Source of the DNA: Antedon bifida
Taxonomy: Eukaryota; Echinodermata; Crinoidea; Comatulida; Antedonidae
Direction: 5' to 3'
NCBI GenBank assembly: GCA_963402885.1
Contig: OY727099.1
Span: 24,633,001-24,697,000, forward strand
DNA length: 64,000 nucleotides
The notes beneath the pieces are model-generated. The model made no database searches. It saw nothing but the letters and a program-made list of their open reading frames with translations, and had not been told where the DNA came from. The first letter of the stretch is position 1, and each line of letters opens with the position of its first letter. Positions 48,782 through 61,282 of the stretch are shown here, in pieces. Made by a program: the position numbers and the translations under genes.

Positions 48782-49355
48782 CTTACATGCTGAAGCCCTG
48801 CTCTGATGTTGTTTGTAATCAAGTTCAAATCAATTCTAAATTGATCGAGTTTTTAAAAAAAGGTTCAAATCTGATACGCCAACACAAAGTCTTGCCGCCG
48901 ATACAATCGATGATCTAGCTCCCCAAATGCAAATTTTCATGCGCGCTACAATAAAATAAATGTTTATTCATGATTCGTATATTCATTGTATATTCCGAAA
49001 AATAATGAGTACGAGGGTATTTATTTGGATTATTTATTTACAAAAATAAAACTGTTTTATATATCTAAAATGTTAGAAAATATTTATACCATCAATAATA
49101 TATTTATTTGTGTGTGTTTTTTATTTTATTTCTGTATTTAATGTAAATTTTATTTCTTTAAATAAAAACCCGAACATTAATTATATGCAAATTAGCTTTA
49201 CCGACGCTCTCCTCGTGCATGGGTAAACGCGTCTACTACCGCATTACACGCTGCTGCTGTGCTGTCGAAGCTCACGCCATTTTTAAAGTTCTTTTTTGCT
49301 GACAGAATATAACTTTATTTTATAGTATTTGTGGTGATTATTCCTGTATAATAAG
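48782..49355. promoter_or_regulatory. Shared head-to-head promoter region, ZMYM/DBHS
   Basis: The ZMYM coding exon starts at an acceptor at 47310/47311. A good minus-strand donor (GCAT|gtaagt, 48787/48786) marks a 5' UTR exon reaching up to about 48.9 kb. The DBHS start codon is at 49356 on the plus strand. The roughly 0.4-0.5 kb between holds a CpG-richer part (49200-49275), GCCATTTT (a YY1-like motif) near 49273-49280, and no clear TATA box. A divergent promoter is inferred from the layout. Confidence 0.55.
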
Positions 49356-52300
49356 ATGGCTAACGTAAAACAGGAAACAGAAAGTCCAAATAAGCCTAAT
49401 CAGCAACGTACAACACCTAATAATAAAGGTAAGGGTGGAAATATTACGAACAGCAAAGATGGAAATTTCAACAAAGGAGGGAAAGGGGCTGGAGGCGGTG
49501 GATATGGCGGCGGCGATGGTAGTGGAAGGCAAGGAAATGCTAACAGCAGTGGAGGAGATCGTGTTGGTAGACAGCATCGAGGAGGTGGCGGAGGAGGCTT
49601 TGGTGGCCAAAGACCGGGCGGTGGTGGACTTGGTGGTCAAAGACCGGGCGGTGGTGGACTTGGTGGCCAAAGACCGGGCGGTGGTGGACATCAAAGACAG
49701 GGCAACCACCACCAACAACATGGTGGGCACAACAGATTTGGAAATCAAGATATGCAAGCCCAACCCCTAATGCACACATTAAACTTGGAAGAAAGTGTAA
49801 AGAAAGAAAAAAAATTCACTCAAAGATGCAGATTATTTGTTGGAAATTTAACAAATGATATTGAAGAGGATGATTTCAAAAAGATGTTCGAAAAGTATGG
49901 TGAAATATCGGAGGTTTTCTTAAACAAACAAAGAGGATTTGGTTTCATTCGACTTGTAAGTAGGCCTATCCAGTTAAAATATTCCATTTAATTGATGAGA
50001 TAGGCTAGCCTTTCTAGAACAACTAGGCCTAGCTAGCTGATTGTGTTTTTCAATAACTTTAGTTTTAGTTTGTTTAACGATTACAATGAAAAATCCCTTT
50101 TTTTATATTATAATATTATTGTAACCAACCGAAATGCCCACATTTTGATTCATTTAAAAACTTATTTATTTAGATTTCAGGAAACTGCATCTTTGTTTTT
50201 TTACATTTATTTATAAAATATCTGGATGTAATTTGTTTGTTTTTTTTTATCTAGGACACGCGACAAAATGCAGAAGCTGCCAAGGCTTCCATCGATGGTA
50301 CAACTCGCAAGGGAAGACAAGTTCGTGTTAGGTTCGCCACTCATGGCGCTGCATTGAAAGTGAAGCATTTACCAAACCTTGTATCAAATGAACTTCTGGA
50401 ACACGCATTTTCACAGTTTGGCATTGTTGAGAGAGCTGTTGTTATTGTAGATGACAGAGGAAAAGCAACTGGTGAAGGCATCGTTGAGTTTGCTCGTAAA
50501 TCAGGAGCCCAGAATGCTCTTCAGAAAATTAAAGACGGTGTATTTTTATTGACCAGGTAAGGTTTATGCTGCCACCACCCAAAGTATGGGATACACCCTA
50601 GTCGCTAACAACTATAACCTTTGTCAGTGCTCCTGGTGCATTCGTGTAACAATGAAAACAGAATCAGATGCAAAAAAAAATAAATTGCGCTGAAAAAAGA
50701 AAACTAAAGTACTACTGATACGCCGGTTGATCATGAGTGTCCTAGTTAAAATTAACAAAAAATCTTATATAATATAAATAACTTATCCTTTTATTATTTA
50801 TAGTTCTCTGAGGCCTGTATCTGCTGAAGTACTTGAGCAAACTGATGAAGAAGATGGATTGCCTGAAAAAAACCTCACAAAGAACCAACATTATCAAAGG
50901 TAATTGTTAACTTATTTTTTTTTAATGAAAGAAATATTTTAAAAGTACAATAAGTTTGAACTCCCCACTAGATAATAAAAGCTATTGCACAGAAACAAAC
51001 GTGTCTTTTTGCATGATTTAATTTTAAAAGATATGCAAGAAAAAGTTATTTTCTTTACGATTTATAATTATATTAATATTACATTGAAAGCTTTCGAATC
51101 TCAAAAGATCGACACAAAACCACTAATTATCTGGTAAAACTCCAAGAAAGTAGGAAGCCTTTTGTCACTTTTCCCCTGACTGTATTATTCTATATTAATT
51201 AACAAAATCTAATTTTGAATTAAGGGAACGAGAAGCCATTCCAAGATTTGCACCGCCGAGCTCGTTTGAGTTTGAATGGGGGTTAAGATGGAAAGAGATC
51301 TTTGAACTGGAAAAGTCTCAAAGAGAACAGCTTGAGAAGCAGTTTGAAGAAAGAAGAGAAAAGCTTGAATCTGAAATGGATGGTGCGCGATACGAACATC
51401 AAACAATTATGATGAGACAAGGTAAAGTATTTGTTTTAGAATTTGCATTAAGTTCTGTCTACACTACTAGTAGTGACTAGTTTGACAAAAATGTGTGATG
51501 TGCCCAAATATGGTAGTGATATACCCTAATATGGTAATGATGACATCATTATGGGCACTTCACATTTTTTGGGTCACATAAAGTTTGATAGTGTAGACAG
51601 AGCTTTAGAGTTTCACTTCTTTGTTGGGGAGAGGATGCGAGCTGTACATCTTGTAATTTTACTAAATAAACATAAAAATGATAATTTAAAAATATTATAC
51701 AACTAATATAAGTCTTTTTGTGATTTGATTTTTCAACCAGTCATTTTATTTCTTACTCTATTTCCAACAATTTTAGATTTACAACGTAGACAGGAAGAAT
51801 TGCGAAGAATGGAAGAAAACTTCAAAGAAATTGAGCAGAGGTTAGTAATAACAGATTTTGGGGTTGGTTTTGATAAGAATGTTGTAGCAACATTGTTTGC
51901 TGTATGCTAATAAAAGGTATTATTTTCAGAAAAGCAATTTTAAATTACCTTAATATTCCTACTTCTAAATACCTTATTTTTCAAACTTTTGCATTCTTCT
52001 TACTCATCTCATTCATTTTTGTCTTGGTGAAAAGGGAGGGTATTTTATATTCCTCCCCTGAGTTTATAGCCTCTCTACCCGAACACGAGCTTTATAGAAT
52101 AATTACAACTGTTCAACAAAGAACGTTTTTAATCAATTTTTATCGTCTTTTATTAGGCATTTTGTTAATTATTTTATATATTTAAATTACTTTTTTTAAA
52201 TGTAAAATAATGAATGCAATGTTTTTATTACAATTACTTTTAACATTGTAAGATATAAACGAGAGGAAAAAATATGTTTAAAAAATATAATATTTATAAC

Positions 52301-55300
52301 AGAGTATGATAATAAAAGTAGGACGAACCCACACAAGACAAAAAAAAAAAAAAATATTCCTACTTCTGATAATTGATATTTGTGCATATCTATAAATATT
52401 CAAATTATGTTTACCATAGACGTCAGGAAGAATTCCGTCAACGATCTGAGATGCGCAGCCAGGAATTGGAATCCATGAGAGCGCACCAGGAAGAGGTTAG
52501 CCGACGAAGACAAGAAGATTTGAGACGTCGTTCCCAGAATGTTACCGCTGACGGCATGATGCAGAGGAGTGAATCGCAGATGATGGTAGGCTTAATTTTT
52601 TTGCGAGATTGGGGAGGTGGTGTGTGTGGAGAGAGAGGGGTTGGGGGAGGTGTGGGGAAAGATACTTTTTATAGTTTGGTTTATTTTGTATTATGTGTAT
52701 AACATTTTTCTACGGAATTTTAGTGGCTGAGTTGTTAAGGAATGGGAAACTGCAAATTAAAGCCATATATTAACTACCTTGGCTGTAGTTCAATTTTCTC
52801 AAAAGGACACATCTGGCTTGTGTGCATTTAAGGAAAACGTATTCTGGTCCATGACTGACTACAACTGGGTTTAATTACTTTGTTACACAAGCGTGGCCCT
52901 TGCTCTAATGATAGATGATGTAAAACTTGTATATATTTTTTTTACCAATGCATGTTGTTTGTGTTATTTGTCACTGGTGCAAGATTTTTTTTATGAAATG
53001 GTATTTGCAAAGTGTGAAATGTGCATGCATATCATTTAAAAAAACCAAAATTCAACTAGATTGTTGATAAAAGGTAAATAATACTATTTCAAGGGTGAAG
53101 CCATGGCGCAAATGAACCAGGGAAACAACGCAATGTCTGGAGCCGGTCCTAATGGCCGCCCCGGACCTGGTGCCGGACCCAATGGGCGTGGAATGGGTGG
53201 TGGTGGCCCAGGAATGCAAGGTGGTCCAGGTGGAATGCAGTCGGTATGTACATAACATAATTGTATTGTGAGACATGGTGATGATCTGGGTGTGTGTGTT
53301 TGCCAGAGTGAACAAAGCATTCAACATAAAAGAATGAATTGCTGTTGTCTTTTGTTTCTTATGCTGGCTTAGTCATTGAATCTTCAAATCCTTTGTGTCA
53401 CTGTGATCTACAATGTCCTTTGTGAAAGGACATATGCTGGTACTTTTATTTTACAGCCTTTCATGAAATCGACAGCATTTATAAATTGTTTTTTTAGTGA
53501 TTTCTATAAATTGTTCCTGAAATATGTTAAATGACATTCTAACTCTAAAAACTGTGTGTTGGGAGGGGTGGGGGTGTTGAGAATAGAAGAAAAAAGAGCA
53601 GAGATAAAATGTTATATTTCATAATAGGTTCAAATGAGTATTTTGAATCTCCTGGTGAATTGTTAAGTTAGGTTTGCGGTACACCAAAAGGAAATAACGT
53701 ATGGTTGAGGTGTCTTGATGTTTTGGTTGTTATGCTACGACCGACTTCTGGAAGTATAGTCGCATAGTGGGCCTAAAGATATAACTATCGTACAAAAGAA
53801 TTAGCTGAATTAGAAACGTCTTTTGGAAGTGCTAGTATTCTAAAATCTTAGCTCAAAATGTGCAGGCTAAACCTTGCGAAATTATAAAGACGCACTGTTA
53901 CTTATATACAGTGTTCAGTGTTATTCTCATGTTGACAGTGCATCAAGAGAGATCATCAGCTGTATGAATAAGTCAAAATCAAATATAGTTGTACTAACTG
54001 TGCTACTGAACATAACTAATTCAAAATAATACCCAAGCCCACCCAACATTTTGCTCCGGCCACTCTAACGGAGTCCATTAAGGGTGATTAATGTCTCAAA
54101 GGATACCACCTGTGTTGCATAGTGCTGAGCAACCAATTCATTGTCAAGCTGTTATAGGTTAAAATTGTGGTTCATAGAATAAATATTGTTAATCAGGTGT
54201 TTTTTATCTTATTGATATCTCTTGCGACAATAAAGAACATGCCAGACTGTTTCTTGTGGGGGATTCTTTTTATTTTCGTAATCACATTTAGCCATAGTAC
54301 GGACTTGTACGAATCTTTAGATTACTTACCGTGTTATGATGAAAACAATTACGTACAGTAACCAAAGAGTGATTGCAGTTCAAATTTGAAGCACTTTTGA
54401 AACGGTTGTTGCCATACACAATGTATTCTGTAGTTAAGATATGAGTATCACGCATAGTGGCTTTTCAGTTTACATCAGTATTTGTTTTTATTGTGGTTCT
54501 GTCCACACCTGATGACCTATTGAAGTAGAAATGTAATTTAAAATATAGCATTCCCTTAAAACAAAAACTAAATAGTAAGACTTTACACCAATAATGTGTA
54601 CAACGAGTATGTTTATCTACCACCAGTTCACACCAAATGGAAATGTAATTTTTAAATATAGCATTCCCTTAAAACAAAAACTAAATAGTAAGACTTTAAA
54701 CCAATAATGTGTACGACGAGTATGTTTATCTACCACCAGTTCACACCAAATGGAAATGTAATTTTTAAATATAGCATTCCCTTAAAAAAACTTATAAAAA
54801 GCAAGACTTTAAACCAATAATGTGTACGACGAGTATGTTTATCTACCACCAGTTCACACCAAATGGAAATGTAATTTTTAAATATAGCATTCCCTTAAAA
54901 AAACATGTAAAAAGCAAGACTTTAAACCTGTAATTTGACCAGTACATGCTTATCTACCACCAGTTCACACCAATGCTTAGCTTTCAATCCAAACTCATGA
55001 CAATGACATTGTAAAAAGTTCAGTAACTAATTTAGAGATTCTTTTGTTCGACATACAAATGTTTGAAGTTCAGCAGGGCCATGTTTAAAGCTCTGTCTGT
55101 ACTATCAAGCTTTATGTGACAAAAAAATATGATGTGCCCATATATGGACATGATGATGTCATACTACTACCATATTTGGTCACAGACTTTTTTTGTCAAA
55201 CTGGTTTGATAGTGTAGACAGATCTTTAGAAATAACTAACGATATCATAATACAGGTACCTAACACAGAGTGTATAGAATCGTATTGTTAGTAAAGTTTC

Positions 55301-56815
55301 TCATTGGAAATAACCATGTCATTCTAAACCATGTTAGCTATATGTTGGTTACCAGTGTCAACAGTTGCATATTCAGAATGAATTATGCCATAACTCATTG
55401 GTCTTACCATAAATTGCTATTGATTGATATGATTTTTTCTCTCGATGTTTTGAATATTTGTGCAGTAATGTTATAAATAATATAAATAAAATAATGCTAT
55501 AAAGTTGTTTTTTAGATTAGTTTATGATAAAAGATTTTTAATTCATAATACGGAGATAATTAACAAGTAGTAGTAGCTTTACTTACAAAAGTTACAACAT
55601 TTTGTGATGTCATTATTCATTCGCATAGTATATTCCTGCATAAATTAATCCAGCCCATGTTTATAAGGAAAATAAGTAATTTTACTGAAATAATATCTAT
55701 ATCTATTATATCAATTATATCAAGTTGGTAGATTCTGATCTTTGAATGGCATTTTGGATGTAATAGGTTTGAACAACTATCAATTTTGGCTGTTAAATAA
55801 GCAATTGTTTTTCAGGTTAATGGCCTCATCATTAAATTAAAGACACAAATTTGTTTAACACAATAGTTTGTAATGAGCTGCTTAAATCTGGGCAATATTT
55901 GATGTTTTGGACAAAGTAATTGACTTTACACTAAGTGTTCACTAATCACTTTCAAGTACGAACATATACATAGTTCATAATGGAATACATGATCATAAGA
56001 TTTTAACATAAAAATGCAATTTTTGAATGCATAGACTTTTTTTAAATATGGTGTCATTTCAATGGAAACTTGTCTGTTAGTGTTACTAAATGTATTGGCA
56101 ACTTTTCCTTCGTTTCATCGTGCTTTCAAATTCTTACTGAACATGCAATCCTCTGTTTTGAATATAATGTGTAGTGGCAATTGTAGATGTAGACAAAACT
56201 GTACATTTAAATAGCAATTATTCTGTAACTAGAAATAGTAATTTGTGCCTTAGAAACATAACGCATAGTTTTATAATATATTGTAAAATAATACACAGCA
56301 TAATCGTATTACCCCGAGGATTCAGTTCTGGCTGTTCTGTCGCATAGAGTTTGTACAATTATTATTCATGTTCTAATAACTTTTTATTTTAATAGCTTAT
56401 TTTGTCTACAGGAACATCAGTTTGTTCTGGCCTACTACTAACTTGATAAATATTGATAATGTGCTGTAATTCCTAATGTTGTTCAATTTCTCTTTCCCTC
56501 CATGCATTGAAATTGTTGCTGTTGATCGTCATCTCTCTTCAAATGTTGCTGAAAATTCATCTGGTTTTGAATATTATTATTTGTAAACACCAAAAACTGA
56601 ATGATTTTTTAAAAACTGTTGAACTATGACCTATGAACTAAACACAGCGTGCTAGCCGATTTGACCAACCTCCACAGCAAGGATTTGGGCGTGGTGGGCC
56701 AGGCGGACCAATGGGCGGTCCAATGGGTGGTAGTCCCCATGAAATGCGTGGTGGACGTCGTGGAGGAGGAGAACGTGAGCAAGATGTTCCTTTCAAACGG
56801 GCTCGTCGTTTTTAA
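49356..56815 (+). CDS. NONO: DBHS-family RNA-binding protein (NONO/SFPQ/PSPC1)
   Basis: Nuclear DNA/RNA-binding protein of the Drosophila behaviour/human splicing family, which acts in splicing, transcription and paraspeckles as dimers. Exons: 49356-49955, 50255-50556, 50804-50899, 51225-51421, 51777-51840, 52420-52585, 53094-53243, 56648-56815; phases agree, 580 residues. Order: Gly-rich N-terminus with three [10 protein letters not shown] repeats (about residues 85-115); RRM1 (RNP2 LFVGNL, RNP1 RGFGFIRL); RRM2 ([23 protein letters not shown]); NOPS segment ([21 protein letters not shown]); coiled coil ([17 protein letters not shown] through [10 protein letters not shown] and [10 protein letters not shown]); Gly/Met/Pro-rich tail; basic end PFKRARRF. 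Vertebrates have three paralogs; this looks like the single invertebrate form. The 3.4-kb last intron holds a tandem repeat and a foldback. Confidence 0.96.
51450..51605. mobile_element. Foldback element, family C, copy
   Basis: AAGTTCTGTCTACACTACTA to TTTGATAGTGTAGACAGAGC, with two ATATGGTA(G/A)TGAT units. It begins 29 bp after a DBHS donor site. Confidence 0.88.
54528..54975. repeat. 113-bp tandem repeat x4 in DBHS intron
   Basis: GAAATGTAATTTTTAAATAT begins at 54528, 54640, 54753 and 54866, each followed by AGCATTCCCTTAAAACAAAA, AAGACTTTAAACCAATAATG, CGAGTATGTTTATCTACCAC and CAGTTCACACCAAATG. The last copy is partly degraded. Confidence 0.93.
55088..55227. mobile_element. Foldback element, family C, copy
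   Basis: AAGCTCTGTCTGTACTATCA to TTTGATAGTGTAGACAGATC; interior CATATATGGACATGATGATG and TACTACCATATTTGGTCACA. In the last DBHS intron. Confidence 0.9.
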
Positions 56816-57379
56816 AATGTATTAGAAGCTGGATTACATCTGGAGATCTTGTGTAAGAAGACATATTCAGAAGATAAAAGTTCTAGGAATATTGAACAAA
56901 TTATGTACATTTTAATAGTTCCATTCTATTTGGCATTTAATTATGTGAGAAGACACAGCAGTATCTAAATTGCATATCGCGTATGATAACTTGTAATTAG
57001 TAATTTTAAATAGGATCGTTGTGTTGCAGTTTTAAAACCCTTAAACCATGGTGCAGCAGATTAGAACTCTCGACATGAATGTAGTTTTATTTTAACTTAG
57101 TTTATTTTGTATTACAGTTAACAATTAATGTACAAAAAATTAGACTTGGCCGCTTTTAATGTTTTGCTTCCAGTATGAATATCTGCATTTTGCGACAATT
57201 TACCTACAGTATGCTTTGTAATCGCGGTAAACCACTCTTCAATTTCAAGTCGGGCTACTGTATATAAACTGTAGACTGTATAAAGTCGCAAAAAACTGAT
57301 AAAAATAGTTCTTCTTTTTTTTAATTGGATTCATTTTAAGGTTTGTGTTGCATCTGTTTTGACGACTCATTGTTTTGTA

Positions 57380-57385
57380 AATAAA
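57380..57385 (+). promoter_or_regulatory. Likely polyadenylation signal of DBHS gene
   Basis: AATAAA in TTTTGTAAATAAATTGCG, 565 bp after the stop, followed by T/G-rich sequence (GTCTACTTGTTCC). Gives a 3' UTR of about 0.6 kb. Confidence 0.55.
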
Positions 57386-58024
57386 TTGCGTATTGCTTAT
57401 GATAGTCTACTTGTTCCAGCCTCCGAACAATTTTCTTGCTTCAGTTTTGTCTTTGAACTCTTAAACTATATTCGTGACCCTAAACCAAGTTATGTCACAA
57501 TACTGTGAAATTCAAACTTTTGAAAATTAAACAGATTATAATTTAAAACTTTATAATGACCTAGATGTTAGGAGCAAGGACTTGCATTTATTGCAAGAAC
57601 ATTAAAAATAAATCAAAGTTAATGAAAGTGGCTGCATCTACACCTAGTCGTAGATACAATTCAGAGACAAAATCTATGCCTATATAGCGCCCTCTATGGC
57701 TTTTGATAAAAGACTAATGTGTTATGATATCAGTGAATCGTAAGCCAGTCGGATGGCTAAATGGGCAGCGCGTGGGTCTCGCAGCGTCATGCTGTAGCGA
57801 TGGCTTGGTTTCATTAATCGTTAAAATCTATCCGAAATTTAAATTACGCCATCGTTAAGCTTTGAAAATGCAGTAGACTAATAATAATTTGATTATTGAA
57901 TAATATTGACTTGAATTAAAATAACCGGTTTTAAATATTTTCATTACGGATATGGATTTACATAACACTAATAAATCTATCGGTATTACATTACAGAGGA
58001 GTGTAATTAACTGTTAGTGTTAGA

Positions 58025-58245
58025 GCATGTGGCACAGTGTGTTACAGTAAGCAGTTGGTTTGAGCTTGAGACAATCCTTGTTGAATTTCTTGTGTGCTTA
58101 GGCAAGACACTTAGCGTTTGCCTCTCTCCACCCAACTATAACATTTAGTACTGCACAGATTACTAAAGCTGCATCATAATTGGAATATTGGAATATATGT
58201 TGGCATTCTTCGGGTAATGTAATGCTTAGGTTGGAGCATTATGCA
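58025..58245 (+). mobile_element. tRNA-derived SINE, family 2, decayed copy
   Basis: GCATGTGGCACAGTGTGTTA, CTTAGGCAAGACACTTAGCG, TTTGCCTCTCTCCACCCAAC, GATTACTAAAGCTGCATCAT. Clearly related to 10755-11062, without the clean B-box. Confidence 0.72.
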
Positions 58246-58611
58246 CTATATTCACAAATTGATTAATCGTAAAAAGTTACATTTTGAAGTTAAATTCATA
58301 TTTTGCGGAATAGTAGATCTGCATTGTACTATACTTTTTGTCACTGGATGATGCCAGAAACTTTGGATACAGACAAATTGATAAATATTTCCGAGCTGAT
58401 AGCACTTGCTATTTTAGTATATTTACGGAAGATGCCACAAATAGAGCATGAGATTTTGCCAAGTGAATTTTGGATTTGCCATAAACTTAGATGATGCAAG
58501 ACTAAGAACAGTACAGTATTAAACTACATATTGTAGAGCGTTGTCAGGTATGTATGTCAGGAGTATACACTGTCTATTAATAATTCTACTTCCTAGGGGG
58601 TACAGTAGTTG

Positions 58612-58790
58612 TCCTACATTTAGTTGAAAATTGTCCTGCATTTAGGGGAAAATTGTCCTGCATTTAACGGGAAAATTGTCCTACATTTAGGGGAAAATTG
58701 TCCTACATGTAGGGGATATTGTCCTACATGTAGGGGATATTGTCCTACATGTAGGGGATATTGTCCTAGGCGGTACAGTAGTTGTCCTAT
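58612..58790. repeat. About 22-bp minisatellite
   Basis: Around eight units of ATTGTCCTACATTTAGGGGA AA type; later units shorten to ATTGTCCTACATGTAGGGGAT. Ends in GTTGTCCTATGTGG. Confidence 0.88.
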
Positions 58791-59476
58791 GTGGTAGTTC
58801 TAAGTTGTATGGGTGATAATTGTCCGGATGTGTAATGTGTTAACGACAAATTGTTCGTTTTTATCCTCCCCATACCCTCCACTAATCTTGAAACATGCAT
58901 ATCTTTTTTAATTCAGTAAATTATAGATTGTAGGAACATGCAAATTGTTGTTTTTAAAGTTTGCCATATGTTTAATTATATAAAGTATTCATTCTAAATG
59001 CGTGTAATTATTTTTCAAATTAAGCAGTCAAGATGATTGTTCATCATACAGTAATGTTTACTATGGGATATTATTTTCTTGCATAAATTGTGATTGCTCT
59101 CATAAAAAGAAAACTTACTGTAGCCAGGACACTGTGTCCTGAAGAAACCTTTTTTAAATCATATTTATTAGCAGGCTAAACTGTGGAAGATATTGTCTCC
59201 TGAATAAAATAATGCAATGTTCTGCAAGTCAATTAATTTTTATTAAGGTAAGGGTAGGTATTTTGTGTGTATTGTATATAGCAATTGAATACAGATAGTG
59301 CATACAGATACACCATGCAATTTGTGACTTTTTGGTTCCAAGTACAGAAACTTTTACCAATACTGTATATGTACCAGCCTGGGAATTGAATCCGGTCTAA
59401 TCATTCTTTTACTAATCTCTTGTACTGTACTGTTTTCCTCCAATACCTTCAACATTAAATGCCTCTCCAATGCCCA

Positions 59477-59840
59477 GGGCTTCTTCCACATACAGGGTCT
59501 CTTTGTCTTCCAGAGGCTCTTCCACATAGATGACATCATGCCCGGCTTCTCTTCGTCAATGCGCAGGGCTTCTTCCACATACAGGGTCTCTTTGTCTTCC
59601 AGAGGCTCTTCCACATAAATGACATCATGCCCGGCTTCTCTTCGTCAATGCGCAGGGCTTCTTCCACATACAGGGTCTCTTCGTCTTCCAGAGGCTCTTC
59701 CACATAGATGACACATGCCTAGCTTCTCTTCGTCAATGCGCAGGGCTTCTTCCACATACAGGGTCTCTTCGTTTTCCACATCAATTTTTTCTTCCACATT
59801 AAATGGGTCTTCTTTCCATGTCCAGACTTTCTTTCACATT
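59477..59840. repeat. 89-bp minisatellite x4
   Basis: GGGCTTCTTCCACATACAGG begins at 59477, 59566, 59655 and 59743, with CTCTTCCACATAGATGACAT and GCCCGGCTTCTCTTCGTCAA inside. The minus strand gives Glu-rich frames (VEEPLEDKETLYVEEALR), but 89 is not a multiple of three, so the frame shifts from copy to copy and no long protein results. Confidence 0.92.
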
Positions 59841-60072
59841 CAGGTATTACGCATCCCTTGGTATCCATTCATCCAGTACATCTTCTAAGCAACCAGAGTT
59901 TCAACTTGCATAAAGGAAATGGTGTAGGTGTAATCTACTATAGGTTATCTGTTCATACAACTCTTTATTACAATCTTGATAATTTTTGCTAATCTGTACT
60001 TTATACAGTTACTGATGATTAGCAACAATTATTATATTGGTTCAGTAACAACCCATTGTTTTCGTGAATCTT

Positions 60073-60210
60073 AATCTCGGTTTACACTATCAAACTTTAT
60101 GTGACAAAAAAATCAGATGTGCCCATATATGGACACAACGACATCATATCACTACCATATTTGGTACACACTTTTTTTGTCAAACTAGTTTGATAGTGAA
60201 GACAGTGCTT
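60073..60210. mobile_element. Foldback element, family C, copy
   Basis: TCTCGGTTTACACTATCAAA to TTTGATAGTGAAGACAGTGC; interior CATATATGGACACAACGACA and TATCACTACCATATTTGGTA. Outer ends are diverged. Confidence 0.85.
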
Positions 60211-60212
60211 GA

Positions 60213-60292
60213 CTCTCGGCATGGTCGTGAGGTTATGAACAACACACTAATTGTCTGGAGGTTGTGGGTTCGAGTCCACCGAGAACCACTTG
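60213..60292 (+). mobile_element. tRNA-like SINE head fragment
   Basis: ACTCTCGGCATGGTCGTGAG, then AGGTTGTGGGTTCGAGTCCA, CCGAGAACC: a B-box and matching CTCGG/CCGAG stem, followed by T-rich sequence with no known body. Directly abuts the family C foldback. Confidence 0.5.
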
Positions 60293-60616
60293 AAATTTTT
60301 CTTTTTTTTTGCATTCTCGAATGTACGCAGCATTTTGTTAAAATTGTTAAGCAAATTTTTTGAAAAGCATAAACATTTAGTTCATAAATCATAAAACTAA
60401 GTACATACTTGCTATACTTATTACAGTCTACCATATGATTTTGTTTATTTCCGGCAACCCAGATGGTTCAAGCCATCATGATATTTATTACGTGTATTTT
60501 ATGTCAACAATCCTTCTTTTTTTTTTGACTGGCATGAATAAATGTATGAAATGGAAAATTTGATGATAGTGATACCGTGCAAATTTGTTCTACCAGGAGG
60601 CTATTCTATGTTAAAT

Positions 60617-60838
60617 TACAGTAGAATCATTAAAAGGGATATTTTCTGGACCCAACGAACTGTGCCCTTAATATGTGTCCATCACATGAATAGACATTAT
60701 TTAAAAAGCCTCATTAATTTCATGGGGTGTGTCCCCTTAATAGAGTTGGCCCTGAGTAATGCTGTAACTGTTTCAAGAGGTCCTTGTACCCTGAACAATG
60801 GTGTCCCAAAGGAGGGGTTGTACCATATACTGTAAACA
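60617..60838. repeat. Family D repeat, longer copy
   Basis: TTACAGTAGAATCATTAAAA, TTTTCTGGACCCAACGAACT, GTGTCCCCTTAATAGAGTTG, CCCAAAGGAGGGGTTGTACC. Same order of landmarks as 26687-26790 with an extra internal part. Confidence 0.7.
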
Positions 60839-61282
60839 ATGGTTTTATATCCTGGGAAAATCCTATATCCTGATAACTGTTAAAATAATGGTTAGAAATT
60901 CCTTGGTCCAATTTTAATAATAGATAGAAAAATAACTTTCATAATTAATTTCTACTTTTTGGAATATTATAGAGCAAATGATAAAAAGAAAGAATAAATT
61001 TCACCTAAAAAATTGTACATGGTTAATGTTTACCAATCCTTGGTTCTCTCATTCATTTGGGTCATTCTCATTAATTCTCTTTAATAAGAAGTTACTACTA
61101 GTAGGGCTACAGTATAAGACCGCTAACCACATAACACTTGTTTTATGCAACTTTATGTTGAACGTCAATTCTCTGAAAAACAGAAGAAGATTACGGTGCT
61201 TCTACAGAAGTATTTCCAGCTTTATACTTGTATTAGGTTATATTTGTAAACCCATACAATAGAACTGTAGGCGATTTTACAG

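Larger units (their letters stand above)
57410..61282. other. Repeat-rich spacer
   Basis: No sure exon. Holds a tRNA-like stretch (57745-57810, GGATGGCTAAATGGGCAGCG), a decayed SINE family 2 copy (58025-58245), a 22-bp minisatellite (58612-58790), an 89-bp minisatellite (59477-59840), a family C foldback (60073-60210), another tRNA-like head (60213-60292) and a family D repeat (60617-60838). The missing 5' exons of the gene ending at 63335 should lie here if that gene is real. Confidence 0.55.

Noticed and set aside
49338-49779. Minus-strand Ser/Thr-rich and His/Val-rich frames
   Set aside because: Shadows of the Gly-rich first DBHS exon.
59354-59614. Minus-strand Glu-rich protein
   Set aside because: Comes from an 89-bp minisatellite whose unit shifts frame; no start context or splice support.
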